From positions 1-57,351 of the forward strand of contig PNJY01000006.1 in the NCBI GenBank assembly GCA_013822125.1: DNA of 57,351 nt, written 5' to 3'. The stretch is from Erythrobacter sp. GTDB taxonomy: Bacteria > Pseudomonadota > Alphaproteobacteria > Sphingomonadales > Sphingomonadaceae. Under the pieces are notes generated by a model. It saw nothing but the letters and a program-made list of their open reading frames with translations. It did no database searches and was not told the origin of the DNA. A program made the position numbers and the translations under genes. Shown here in pieces: positions 18,643 to 26,233 of this stretch (position 1 is the stretch's first letter; each line of letters begins with the position of its first letter).

Positions 18643-19668
18643 TCACACCTTCACCACGCCGTGTTCGATCAGGCTGCGCGCGCAATCGACGATGCTTTCT
18701 TCCTCGGGCCGCGTGTTCCACCCCAGCCGGCTGAGCGCATGACTGGCATTGGCATGGCGGGTCTTGCCCAGTTCGCCCTTGATCGAGCGGACGCCGGGAT
18801 TGAACAGGCTGAGGAGGTTCACCATCCAGTTTGGCATCACCCTGGTCGGGATCTTGCGGGTCTGGCTCGCGGGCAACGCATCGCGCAGGATCTGCCCGAC
18901 CTCGATCATCTTCAGGAACCTGCCTGCGGCGATGAACCGCTCACCCGCAAGGCCCGGCTCTTCGAGGCATTTGACGTGCAGGTCCGCGACATCGCGGGTG
19001 TCGACCACCGCAAAGCCCAGATCGGGCGCCATCGGCACCGATCCGCCCAGCAATTGCTTGACCACCTCGACACTGGCGGAGAAATCGGCGCTGTCGACGG
19101 GGCCGAGTACCATCGACGGATTGACCGAGACGAATTCCATGCCCTCGCCGTTCTCGGCGATCCAGTCGCGCGCGGCGCGCTCGGCGATGGTCTTGGATTT
19201 GACGTAGGGATAGGCGTCGGGGTGATCGACATTGGTCCAATTGCTCTCGTCAACGGTATATTCCTTGTCGGAACGGCCATAGGCGATCGCCGCCATCGAA
19301 CTCGTCTGGACGAACCGCTTCACTCCGGCCGCCTTGGCAAACCTCAGCGCGCGCAGCGTGCCTTCGCGCGCGGGAACGATCAACTCGTTCTCATCCTTGG
19401 GAGGAGCAAGCGAAAGCGGTGATGCGACATGTGCGACGTGCGTGCAGCCCGCGTTTGCTTCGGCCCAGCCGTCATCGCTCATCAGCTCCGCCTCGAACAC
19501 CCGGAACCGGTCCGCAGGCGGGTTGCCGAAGCGCTGGCGTAGTGCCTCTGCACTCTTCGCCTTATTGCGTACAGTTGTGTGGACCGTCCAGCCGCGGCCG
19601 AGCAGCTGCTTGATCAGCTCGCCTGCGATATAGCCCGTGCCACCCGTTACCAGTACCGTTCCTGCCAT
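18643..19668 (-). CDS. NAD(P)-dependent epimerase/reductase (dihydroflavonol-4-reductase-like, extended SDR)
   Basis: 341 residues. An N-terminal Rossmann fold with VTGGTGYIAGELI (GxxGxxG) and a TVRNKAKS NADP-type segment, then HVASPLSL, the catalytic SS in VQTSSMAAI, and Tyr-x3-Lys in YPYVKSK. These place it in the atypical/extended short-chain dehydrogenases that include dihydroflavonol reductases and bacterial aldehyde reductases. The natural substrate is unknown; flavonoids are unlikely in this organism. It follows gor on the same strand after 51 bases. Confidence 0.87.
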   Translation of the reverse strand: MAGTVLVTGGTGYIAGELIKQLLGRGWTVHTTVRNKAKSAEALRQRFGNPPADRFRVFEAELMSDDGWAEANAGCTHVAHVASPLSLAPPKDENELIVPAREGTLRALRFAKAAGVKRFVQTSSMAAIAYGRSDKEYTVDESNWTNVDHPDAYPYVKSKTIAERAARDWIAENGEGMEFVSVNPSMVLGPVDSADFSASVEVVKQLLGGSVPMAPDLGFAVVDTRDVADLHVKCLEEPGLAGERFIAAGRFLKMIEVGQILRDALPASQTRKIPTRVMPNWMVNLLSLFNPGVRSIKGELGKTRHANASHALSRLGWNTRPEEESIVDCARSLIEHGVVKV

Positions 19669-19719
19669 GTCCTGTCTCCCAAGCGTTCGAGGCTAGAGAA
19701 ACGGGTTGCAATTGGCAAT

Positions 19720-21066
19720 CTACTTCAGCAGCACCAGCTCTTCGGCCATGGTCGGGTGGATCGCGGTGGTTTCGTCGAAATCGGCCTTGGTCAGCCCGGC
19801 CTTGATTGCGATCGCCGCCGATTGCAGGATTTCGGCGGATTCGGGCCCGATCATGTGCAAGCCCAGCACGCGATCAGACTCACCATCGACCACCATCTTG
19901 TAGAAGCCGCGCTCCATCCGGGGCGAAAAGATGTTCTTCATCGGCCTGAAGTCGGAAGTGTAAATCTTGATCTCACTGTATTGCAGGCGGGCCTGCTCCT
20001 CGGTCAGGCCGACCGAAGCGATCGAGGGCTGCGAGAAGACCGCGGTGGGAATGGTCGAATGATCGATCTTGCGCGGCCTGCCGCCGAACAGCGTATCGGC
20101 GAGCGCATGGCCTTCGCGGATAGCTACCGGCGTCAGCTGCACACGGTCGGTGACATCGCCCACGGCATGGATGCTCTCACAGACGGTCTTGCTGAAATCA
20201 TCGACCGGGATTTCGCCCTTGCTGCCCAGCGTGATCCCCGCATTCTCGAGGCCGAGCCCCTGTGTATTGGGAGCGCGCCCGGTGGCAACCAGCACCTGAT
20301 CGGCTTCGATCACCGTGCCATTGCTCAACATGACGCGCAGCGACCCATCCTCAAGCTTGCTTACCTGTTCGATTTTAGCATTGAACTGGAGATCCATGCC
20401 GCGCGCCTGCATGATCGGCGGCAGGCGCTCGACCACGCCCTGCTCGTAACTGCGCAGGATCGTCTCGCTGCGGTTAACCAGCGTGACCTTGCTGCCCAGC
20501 GCATTGAAAACCCCGGCGAATTCGACCGCGATATAGCCGCCGCCCATGACCACCAGTCGCCGCGGGAATTGCTCGAGATGGAAAACCTCGTTCGAGGTGA
20601 TGCAGTGCTCATGGCCCTCGAACCCAGGCATCATCGGCCAGCTGCCGGTGGCGACCAGGATATGGCGCGCGCTTACCTCGCGCCCCGAGGCGAGCCGTAC
20701 GCCATTGGGCCCGGTGATCACCGCGCGTTCGGTAAAGCTTTCGACCCCGGCACCCGCCAGCGTATCGCCGTAAAGCCCTTCGAGCCGGTCGACGTCGGAA
20801 TTGACGAAATCGCGCAAGGTCGCCCAGTCGAACTTCGCTTCGCCGATCGTCCAGCCCTTGTTCGCCGCATGATGCAGCTCGTCGGCGAACATCGAGGCAT
20901 AGACCAGCATCTTCTTGGGCACGCAGCCGCGAATGACGCAGGTTCCGCCAAACCGGTATTCCTCAGCAATTGCGACCTTTGCGCCATGCCCGGCAGCAAT
21001 CCGGCTGGCGCGTACGCCGCCAGATCCCGCGCCGATCACGAAGAGGTCATAATCATACTCGGCCAT
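19720..21066 (-). CDS. gor: Glutathione-disulfide reductase
   Basis: 448 residues, class I pyridine-nucleotide disulfide oxidoreductase. FAD site GAGSGGVRAS, redox-active pair in GGTCVIRGCVPKK, NADPH site GGGYIAVEFAG followed by NRSE, second FAD motif HAVGDVTDR, and the C-terminal active-site His/Glu in TTAIHPTMAEELV. The CVIRGC form and overall length match glutathione reductase rather than lipoamide dehydrogenase or mercuric reductase. It regenerates GSH in the cytoplasm. It lies 54 bases downstream of pgi on the same strand. Confidence 0.93.
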   Translation of the reverse strand: MAEYDYDLFVIGAGSGGVRASRIAAGHGAKVAIAEEYRFGGTCVIRGCVPKKMLVYASMFADELHHAANKGWTIGEAKFDWATLRDFVNSDVDRLEGLYGDTLAGAGVESFTERAVITGPNGVRLASGREVSARHILVATGSWPMMPGFEGHEHCITSNEVFHLEQFPRRLVVMGGGYIAVEFAGVFNALGSKVTLVNRSETILRSYEQGVVERLPPIMQARGMDLQFNAKIEQVSKLEDGSLRVMLSNGTVIEADQVLVATGRAPNTQGLGLENAGITLGSKGEIPVDDFSKTVCESIHAVGDVTDRVQLTPVAIREGHALADTLFGGRPRKIDHSTIPTAVFSQPSIASVGLTEEQARLQYSEIKIYTSDFRPMKNIFSPRMERGFYKMVVDGESDRVLGLHMIGPESAEILQSAAIAIKAGLTKADFDETTAIHPTMAEELVLLK

Positions 21067-21120
21067 TGCGGAACTCCTGCTGGGATTGTCTGGATTCGAG
21101 GGAGCAGCCTAACAGAGCTG

Positions 21121-22671
21121 TCAAGCCAGCCCCGCCGCCTCGAGTAACGCCTGCGTGCTTGCATCGAAGGTCTGACCGCCTTTGGCAATGTCATTCGCCA
21201 TCTTCTTGCCGAGCTCGACCCCGAACTGATCGAAGGGATTGATCTCCATCAGCACTGCATTGGCGAAGGTGCGGTGTTCGTGAAAGGCAATGAGCGCGCC
21301 CAGCGTTGCCGCGTCGAGATCGTCGCACAGCATCGTCGCGCTCGGCCGGTCGCCCGGGAAGCTGCGCGCCTGGTCCCGTTTTCCATTTGTGCTCTCGACC
21401 GACATGTTCCCGCCTGCCATCAGTGCCGCCCCTTGCGCGAAGCAATTGGTGAGCAGGATCGCATGATGCGCCGAATCGAGCGCATCGCCGGGCGCGATGC
21501 TGGCGATAAAATCGACCGGGATCAGATGCGTGCCCTGATGCAGCAGCTGGAACACCGCGTGCTGCCCGTCAGTCCCCACCCCGCCCCAGGTGATCGGCGC
21601 GGTCGGGCCGCCAACGGGCGATCCATCTGCGGTAACACTCTTGCCGTTCGATTCCATTTCGAGCTGCTGGAGATAGGCAGGAAACAGCGCCAGCCGCTCG
21701 TCATAGGCGAACACGGCGCGTGTCTCACAGCCGCGCAGCCGCGTGTAGTACTGGTCGGCAAAGGCGGTGCGCAGCGGCAGATTGGCGCGGCCATCGCTGT
21801 CGCGGAAGTGCTCGTCCACAGCGCGCGCGCCCGCCAGCATCGCGGAAAAATCGTCCCACCCCAGCGCCAGAGCGATCGGAAACCCGATGCTCGACCACAG
21901 CGAATAACGCCCGCCCACGCTTTCGGGAAACGGCAGCACGCGCGTCTCGTCAACGCCCCATTCGACCGCCTTCTCGGGGCTGGCGGTGAGCGCGATCACC
22001 CGCCCGCCAGGATCGCTCACCCCGTTCTGCGCCAGCCAATCCAGCGCGCTTGCCGCGTTGGTCATGGTTTCGATCGTGGTGAAAGTCTTGGACGCGACCG
22101 CGATCAGCGTGGTCTGAGGATCGCAGGCAGCAAAGGCCGCCTCGAGCGACAGGCCATCGATGTTCGAAACGACATGCACATCGACAAGGCTGAGGTCCCT
22201 CGACAGCGTACCGAGCGCCAGCGCGGGGCCGAGCGCCGATCCGCCGATGCCAATGTGGATCAAGTGCCGTACTTCGCCCAACGCGCCCTCGTGGATCGCC
22301 TCGACCAGCAGCTGCATCCGCTCGTGCAGTGCCTCGGCTTCCTCGACACTCGTTGCTGCTCCAACGCCCCGCTGCGCGGTGTGTTCGGCAGCGCGCCGCT
22401 CGGTCACGTTGATCCGTTCGCCGCCCAGGAGCGCCGCGCGCTTGCCCTTGAAATCGCAGGCCTCGGCCAACGCTTCGAATCCCGCCAGCAATTCGTCGTC
22501 GAGATGAGTCTTGGACCAGTCGAACAATATCCCCCGCGGCCCTTCCTCGCCGCGCCATTCGATCCTGCCCGAAAGCGCCGCAACCCGCCCGTCATCTTCG
22601 AAAAGGTGCCTGAGGCTACGCGGGGATAGCGCCCTGAGACGGTCCCAAGCGGCAGATATCGAGCTGGACAT
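21121..22671 (-). CDS. pgi: Glucose-6-phosphate isomerase
   Basis: 516 residues from the ATG at 22671. Signature segments are LIHIGIGGSALGP, SKTFTTIETMTNA, PFPESVGGRYSLWSSIG (with the catalytic-region Arg), and ESNGKSVTADG. The C-terminal NPFDQFGVELGK and late Lys complete the family pattern. It interconverts glucose-6-phosphate and fructose-6-phosphate, in this group mainly for gluconeogenesis and the Entner-Doudoroff cycle. Start chosen by family length; the longer frame overlaps the divergent lepB. Confidence 0.95.
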   Translation of the reverse strand: MSSSISAAWDRLRALSPRSLRHLFEDDGRVAALSGRIEWRGEEGPRGILFDWSKTHLDDELLAGFEALAEACDFKGKRAALLGGERINVTERRAAEHTAQRGVGAATSVEEAEALHERMQLLVEAIHEGALGEVRHLIHIGIGGSALGPALALGTLSRDLSLVDVHVVSNIDGLSLEAAFAACDPQTTLIAVASKTFTTIETMTNAASALDWLAQNGVSDPGGRVIALTASPEKAVEWGVDETRVLPFPESVGGRYSLWSSIGFPIALALGWDDFSAMLAGARAVDEHFRDSDGRANLPLRTAFADQYYTRLRGCETRAVFAYDERLALFPAYLQQLEMESNGKSVTADGSPVGGPTAPITWGGVGTDGQHAVFQLLHQGTHLIPVDFIASIAPGDALDSAHHAILLTNCFAQGAALMAGGNMSVESTNGKRDQARSFPGDRPSATMLCDDLDAATLGALIAFHEHRTFANAVLMEINPFDQFGVELGKKMANDIAKGGQTFDASTQALLEAAGLA

Positions 22672-22720
22672 CACGAAAATCCTTTCCCTGTCGGCGCACT
22701 CGCGACTAGGGACACGGCTG

Positions 22721-23548
22721 ATGAATGAAAAGACCATAGATACGAATGCGCCCGCTGACGATGCCGAAAAGGCGGAAAGCTGGGGCGGCTTTGCGCTGTT
22801 CATCCTCAAGCTGACGGTGGTGGTGCTGATCTTCCGCAGCTTCGTGTTCTCACCCTTCTCGATCCCCAGCGAAAGCATGCTGCCGCGGCTGTGGAAGGGC
22901 GACTATCTGCTCGCGGCCAAATGGCCATATGGCTTTTCAGGCTATTCGCTGCCGTTCGGCGCGAATCTGTTTTCGGGCAGGTTCCTGGCGGATCAGCCCG
23001 AACGCGGCGACGTGGTGATCTTCAAGCATCCGATCGACAAGGTCGATTACATCAAGCGCGTGATCGGCCTTCCCGGCGACACGATCGAAGTGCGCGCAGG
23101 ACGGGTCATCCTCAACGGCGAACCACTGCCGACCACGCGCATGGAAGATTTCATCGTTCCGCTCTCGCCGAACACCGCCTGCGCCAGCGGCGGAATGATC
23201 GAGCGCGCTGAACAGGGGGGCGCACAGTGCCGCTATGCCCGGTTCCGCGAAGTGCTGCCCTCCGGCAAAAGCTACGAAGTGCTCGATTTCGGGCTTACCG
23301 ATGCCGACGAGCGCGCGCCGATCATCGTCCCCGAAGGCAGGCTGTTCGTCATGGGCGACAACCGCGACAATTCGCAGGACAGCCGCTTTCCCGCCGAAGC
23401 CGGTGGCGGCGTGGGCCTGATCCCGCAGGAAAACCTCGTCGGCCAGGCCAGCGTGATCATGTGGTCGACCGACGGCAGTTCCGAATGGGTTTTGCCCTGG
23501 ACCTGGATCTCGGCCGCAAGGTGGGGGCGGATCGGAGATTTGCTGTGA
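22721..23548 (+). CDS. lepB: Signal peptidase I
   Basis: 275 residues from the ATG at 22721 (MNEKTIDTNAP). One N-terminal membrane helix (FALFILKLTVVVLIFRSFVF) is followed by the catalytic Ser in IPSESMLP, then GDVVIFKHP and the catalytic Lys in DYIKRVIGLPGD, and GDNRDNSQDSR. This serine-lysine protease removes signal peptides from exported proteins at the outer face of the inner membrane. Divergent from pgi with 49 bases between start codons. Its stop overlaps the rnc start (GTGA), giving a lepB-rnc-era operon as in many proteobacteria. Confidence 0.95.
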   Translation: MNEKTIDTNAPADDAEKAESWGGFALFILKLTVVVLIFRSFVFSPFSIPSESMLPRLWKGDYLLAAKWPYGFSGYSLPFGANLFSGRFLADQPERGDVVIFKHPIDKVDYIKRVIGLPGDTIEVRAGRVILNGEPLPTTRMEDFIVPLSPNTACASGGMIERAEQGGAQCRYARFREVLPSGKSYEVLDFGLTDADERAPIIVPEGRLFVMGDNRDNSQDSRFPAEAGGGVGLIPQENLVGQASVIMWSTDGSSEWVLPWTWISAARWGRIGDLL

Positions 23549-24231
23549 CCGGGCCCGACGGACTGCGCCTTGCGCCAGAGACACGCGTATGGCTCGATGA
23601 TCTCGGCTTCGCACCGCAGGACGACGCACTGTGGGTTGAGGCACTGACGCATGGCAGCCTCGATTCGGGGGTCGATTATGACCGGCTCGAATTTCTGGGT
23701 GACCGTGTGCTGGGCCTGTGCATCGCCGAATGGCTTTATGAACGGCGCATCGCCACCGAAGGGCGGATGTCGCAGCGTCTCAACACGCTGGTCAGCCGAG
23801 AGTCCTGCGCCCGCATTGCATTGCGCATCGGCCTTCCCGATCACATATTGATGGGCCGCCAGGCGCGCGACGATGGCGGCGCCCAAAGCACCAACATCCT
23901 TGGCGATGTGATGGAGGCACTGCTTGGCGCAAGCCATGTCGAACGCGGCTTTGATGCGACTCGCAAGGTTGTGCGCGAGTTGTGGGCGAGTAAGGTCGAA
24001 GGCAGTGCGGGCGAATCCAAACATCCCAAGAGCGCACTCCAGGAATGGGCCGCGGGCAACAAACGCGCCGTGCCGCGTTACGAGGTGATCGAACGCAGCG
24101 GGCCCGACCACGCGGCCAGCTTCACCGTGCGCGTTTCGGTACATAAGGTGGGCGAGGCGCAGGCGACCGCGCCCAGCAAGCAGGCAGCTGAAAAACTGGC
24201 CGCAAAGAAATTCATGGAGAAATTCGCGTGA
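23545..24231 (+). CDS. rnc: Ribonuclease III
   Basis: 228 residues from a GTG at 23545 that overlaps the lepB TGA. This start matches the usual family length; longer upstream frames lie inside lepB. The catalytic domain has DRLEFLGDRVLGL (metal-binding acidic residues) and GDVMEALLGA. The C-terminal double-stranded-RNA-binding domain runs from HPKSALQEWAAG to KQAAEKLAAKKFME. It processes rRNA precursors and structured mRNAs. A palindromic repeat separates it from era. Confidence 0.95.
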   Translation: MTGPDGLRLAPETRVWLDDLGFAPQDDALWVEALTHGSLDSGVDYDRLEFLGDRVLGLCIAEWLYERRIATEGRMSQRLNTLVSRESCARIALRIGLPDHILMGRQARDDGGAQSTNILGDVMEALLGASHVERGFDATRKVVRELWASKVEGSAGESKHPKSALQEWAAGNKRAVPRYEVIERSGPDHAASFTVRVSVHKVGEAQATAPSKQAAEKLAAKKFMEKFA

Positions 24232-24250
24232 CACGTCCCTCCCATCGTTA

Positions 24251-24344
24251 CTCCCCTCCCTTGAGGGAGGGGCTGGTGGTGGGTGCACCGCGTATGATAA
24301 TTGTACGCACACCCCCACCCTGCCTCCCCCTTGAGGGGGAGGAG
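24251..24344. repeat. GC-rich palindromic repeat (CCCTCCC/GGGAGGG family) between rnc and era
   Basis: Left palindrome CCCCTCCCTTGAGGGAGGGG, right palindrome CTCCCCCTTGAGGGGGAG, and inner complementary runs (GGTGGTGGGTG and CACCCCCACC). The right arm ends 13 bases before the era ATG. The repeat's purine-rich end plus the following GGAG at about 24347 make up the era ribosome-binding region. Confidence 0.85.
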
Positions 24345-24357
24345 TTGGAGACAGGTA

Positions 24358-25260
24358 ATGAATGATGCTGCAACCCATTGCGGCGTCGTTGCGGTGATCG
24401 GCGCGCCCAACGCGGGCAAGTCCACACTGGTCAACCAGCTCGTCGGGCAGAAGGTCGCCATCACCAGTGCCAAGGCGCAGACCACCCGTGCGCGGATGCT
24501 GGGGATCGCGCTGGAGGGCCAGACGCAGATGATCCTGGTCGATACGCCGGGTATATTCGCGCCGCGCCGAAGGCTCGACCGGGCGATGGTGAGCGCGGCC
24601 TGGGAAGGCGCCCATGCCGCCGATGCGGTGCTTCTTCTGGTCGATCCAGTCAAGCAGCGCCGGCACGAGCTCGAACCGCTGCTGGAAGCGCTGGCCGTGC
24701 GGCCCGAGCGCAAGCTGCTGGTGCTCAACAAAGTCGATGTGGCGAAGAAGGAGCCGTTGCTGGCGCTGGCGCAGGAACTTTCCGGCAAGGTCGATTTTGC
24801 CGATGTGTTCTTCGTCTCGGCATTGACGGGTGACGGAGTGACGGAATTGAAGCATGCGCTCGCGGCAATGATGCCTGCCGGCGCATGGCACTATCCCGAA
24901 GATCAGGTTTCGGACGCGAGCGAGCGGCTGCTCGCTGCCGAAGTCACCCGCGAACAGCTATACCGTCAACTGCACGAAGAACTGCCATACGATTCAGCCG
25001 TGCGGCCCGAACTCTACCGCCAGCGGCCTGACGGCAGCCTTGAAATCCACCAGCAGATCGTGGTCGGGCGCGAAAGCCAGCGCCCGATCGTGCTGGGCAA
25101 AGGCGGTCAACGGATCAAGGCCATCGGGGAGGCAGCGCGTGCCGAACTCGCCGAGCTGCTGGGGGTAAAGGTCCACCTGTTCCTGCATGTGAAAGTCGAG
25201 GAAAACTGGGCCGAAAGCCGCGAGATATTCGAGGAAATCGGGCTCGATTGGGTGCGCTAG
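24358..25260 (+). CDS. era: GTPase Era
   Basis: 300 residues from the ATG at 24358. GTPase motifs: G1 GAPNAGKST, G2 within TSAKAQTTRAR, G3 DTPG, G4 NKVD, G5 SAL. The C-terminal KH domain has the RNA-binding GKGGQRIKAIGEAAR segment. Era helps mature 16S rRNA and assemble the small ribosomal subunit. The residue sequence after G2 (ARMLGI) is typical of Era. Last gene of lepB-rnc-era; it ends 10 bases from the converging response-regulator gene. Confidence 0.96.
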   Translation: MNDAATHCGVVAVIGAPNAGKSTLVNQLVGQKVAITSAKAQTTRARMLGIALEGQTQMILVDTPGIFAPRRRLDRAMVSAAWEGAHAADAVLLLVDPVKQRRHELEPLLEALAVRPERKLLVLNKVDVAKKEPLLALAQELSGKVDFADVFFVSALTGDGVTELKHALAAMMPAGAWHYPEDQVSDASERLLAAEVTREQLYRQLHEELPYDSAVRPELYRQRPDGSLEIHQQIVVGRESQRPIVLGKGGQRIKAIGEAARAELAELLGVKVHLFLHVKVEENWAESREIFEEIGLDWVR

Positions 25261-25270
25261 GTCGCCCCAG

Positions 25271-25792
25271 CTACCCCTGCCCCAACTGCTCCAGCTTGGC
25301 CTTGAGCGTCGCTTCGTCGAACGGTTTGATCACATAATCGTCGGCCCCGGCAGCGATGCCCTGATGGATATCGGTGGCCGCGCCCTTCGAGGTGCAGAAC
25401 ACCACAGTTGGCACGCGCGCACTGGGAATGGCACGCAATTGCGTGACGAAATCGAGCCCGCTCATCACCGGCATCTGCCAGTCGGTCAGCACCAGATCGG
25501 GCATGCGCTGCTTGCAGCGGGCCAGCGCCTCTTCCCCGTTTTCGGCTTCGAGCACATCATAGCCGAGGCTGGTCGCGATCTTGCGGCTGACCTTGCGGAT
25601 CACGCGGCTGTCATCGACGATCAGGCACAGCCGCGGACGCGCCAGGCGCGTTTCGTTGATGTCGCGCATGGCCTTGGCCGCCCGGACGATGGCATCGACA
25701 TCGTCGACATCGTCGGCATCGCACGCGGGTTTTGAGGCATCGACCAGATCGATCTCATCCTCGAACTTGGCATCGGGCTGCGTTGCCGCCAA
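25271..25792 (-). CDS. Single-domain response regulator (CheY-like receiver) with N-terminal extension
   Basis: 173 residues from the TTG at 25792. The receiver domain (about residues 53-173) has the acidic pair in CLIVDDSRV, the phospho-acceptor Asp in LVLTDWQMPVMSG, the switch Thr in VVFCTS and the Lys in DDYVIKPFD. There is no output domain, so it acts by protein contact, as CheY does. The first ~50 residues are acidic (DEIDLVDASKPACDADDVDDVDA). The frame stays open for another 28 codons upstream with protein-like content (RRAAPSLEGKTLAERL) but has no ATG/GTG/TTG there. A rare start such as ATT at 25876, eight bases after AAGGAG, is possible. Confidence 0.88.
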   Translation of the reverse strand: MAATQPDAKFEDEIDLVDASKPACDADDVDDVDAIVRAAKAMRDINETRLARPRLCLIVDDSRVIRKVSRKIATSLGYDVLEAENGEEALARCKQRMPDLVLTDWQMPVMSGLDFVTQLRAIPSARVPTVVFCTSKGAATDIHQGIAAGADDYVIKPFDEATLKAKLEQLGQG

Positions 25793-25863
25793 CCGTTCGG
25801 CCAGGGTCTTGCCTTCGAGTGAGGGAGCGGCGCGGCGCGATTGCGGCCCAGTCGTCCGTTTGA

Positions 25864-26136
25864 TCAGATTGTGAATGGCTGCGGCTCCTTCTTGAACTTG
25901 AAGCCGTCAAAATGCGGCTGCTGTGCAGCCTCGCCCGGCGTCATGCGGACATGGATAAAGGGAATCCAGACATTGCCGAAATCGGCCTGCTGATACCACA
26001 CGTCGAGCACATCGTAGCTCGCCCACATTCCGTCCGGCTCGCGCAACCGCAGGCCTTCCCCGATGCGCGGGACCACGGCAAAGCGCAGCCGCTCCTGCGT
26101 CTGGTGCGTCTCATTTTGAATTTCGATTTCGATCAC
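25864..26136 (-). CDS. Conserved-looking small protein of unknown function (90 aa)
   Basis: 90 residues from a GTG at 26136 with AGAGGG upstream. Beta-rich composition (MIEIEIQNETHQTQERLRFAV, ASYDVLDVWYQQ, VWIPFIHVRM), no signal peptide, no membrane segment and no cysteine. Family not recognised with certainty. It lies directly upstream of the response regulator on the same strand. If the receiver gene starts at the rare codon suggested there, the two frames overlap and are coupled. Confidence 0.65.
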   Translation of the reverse strand: MIEIEIQNETHQTQERLRFAVVPRIGEGLRLREPDGMWASYDVLDVWYQQADFGNVWIPFIHVRMTPGEAAQQPHFDGFKFKKEPQPFTI

Positions 26137-26233
26137 GCGGCTTTTCCCTCTCGAGAAAGCCCGCGTTAAAACAAAATGCTTGATGATTTACCAACGCGGC
26201 GGGGCCAATCACACCGGCCACGGCCACGTTCGC

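Noticed and set aside
23272-24891. Minus-strand frame of 539 codons opposite lepB, rnc and era
   Set aside because: It spans three well-supported plus-strand genes and an intergenic repeat, and encodes no recognisable protein.
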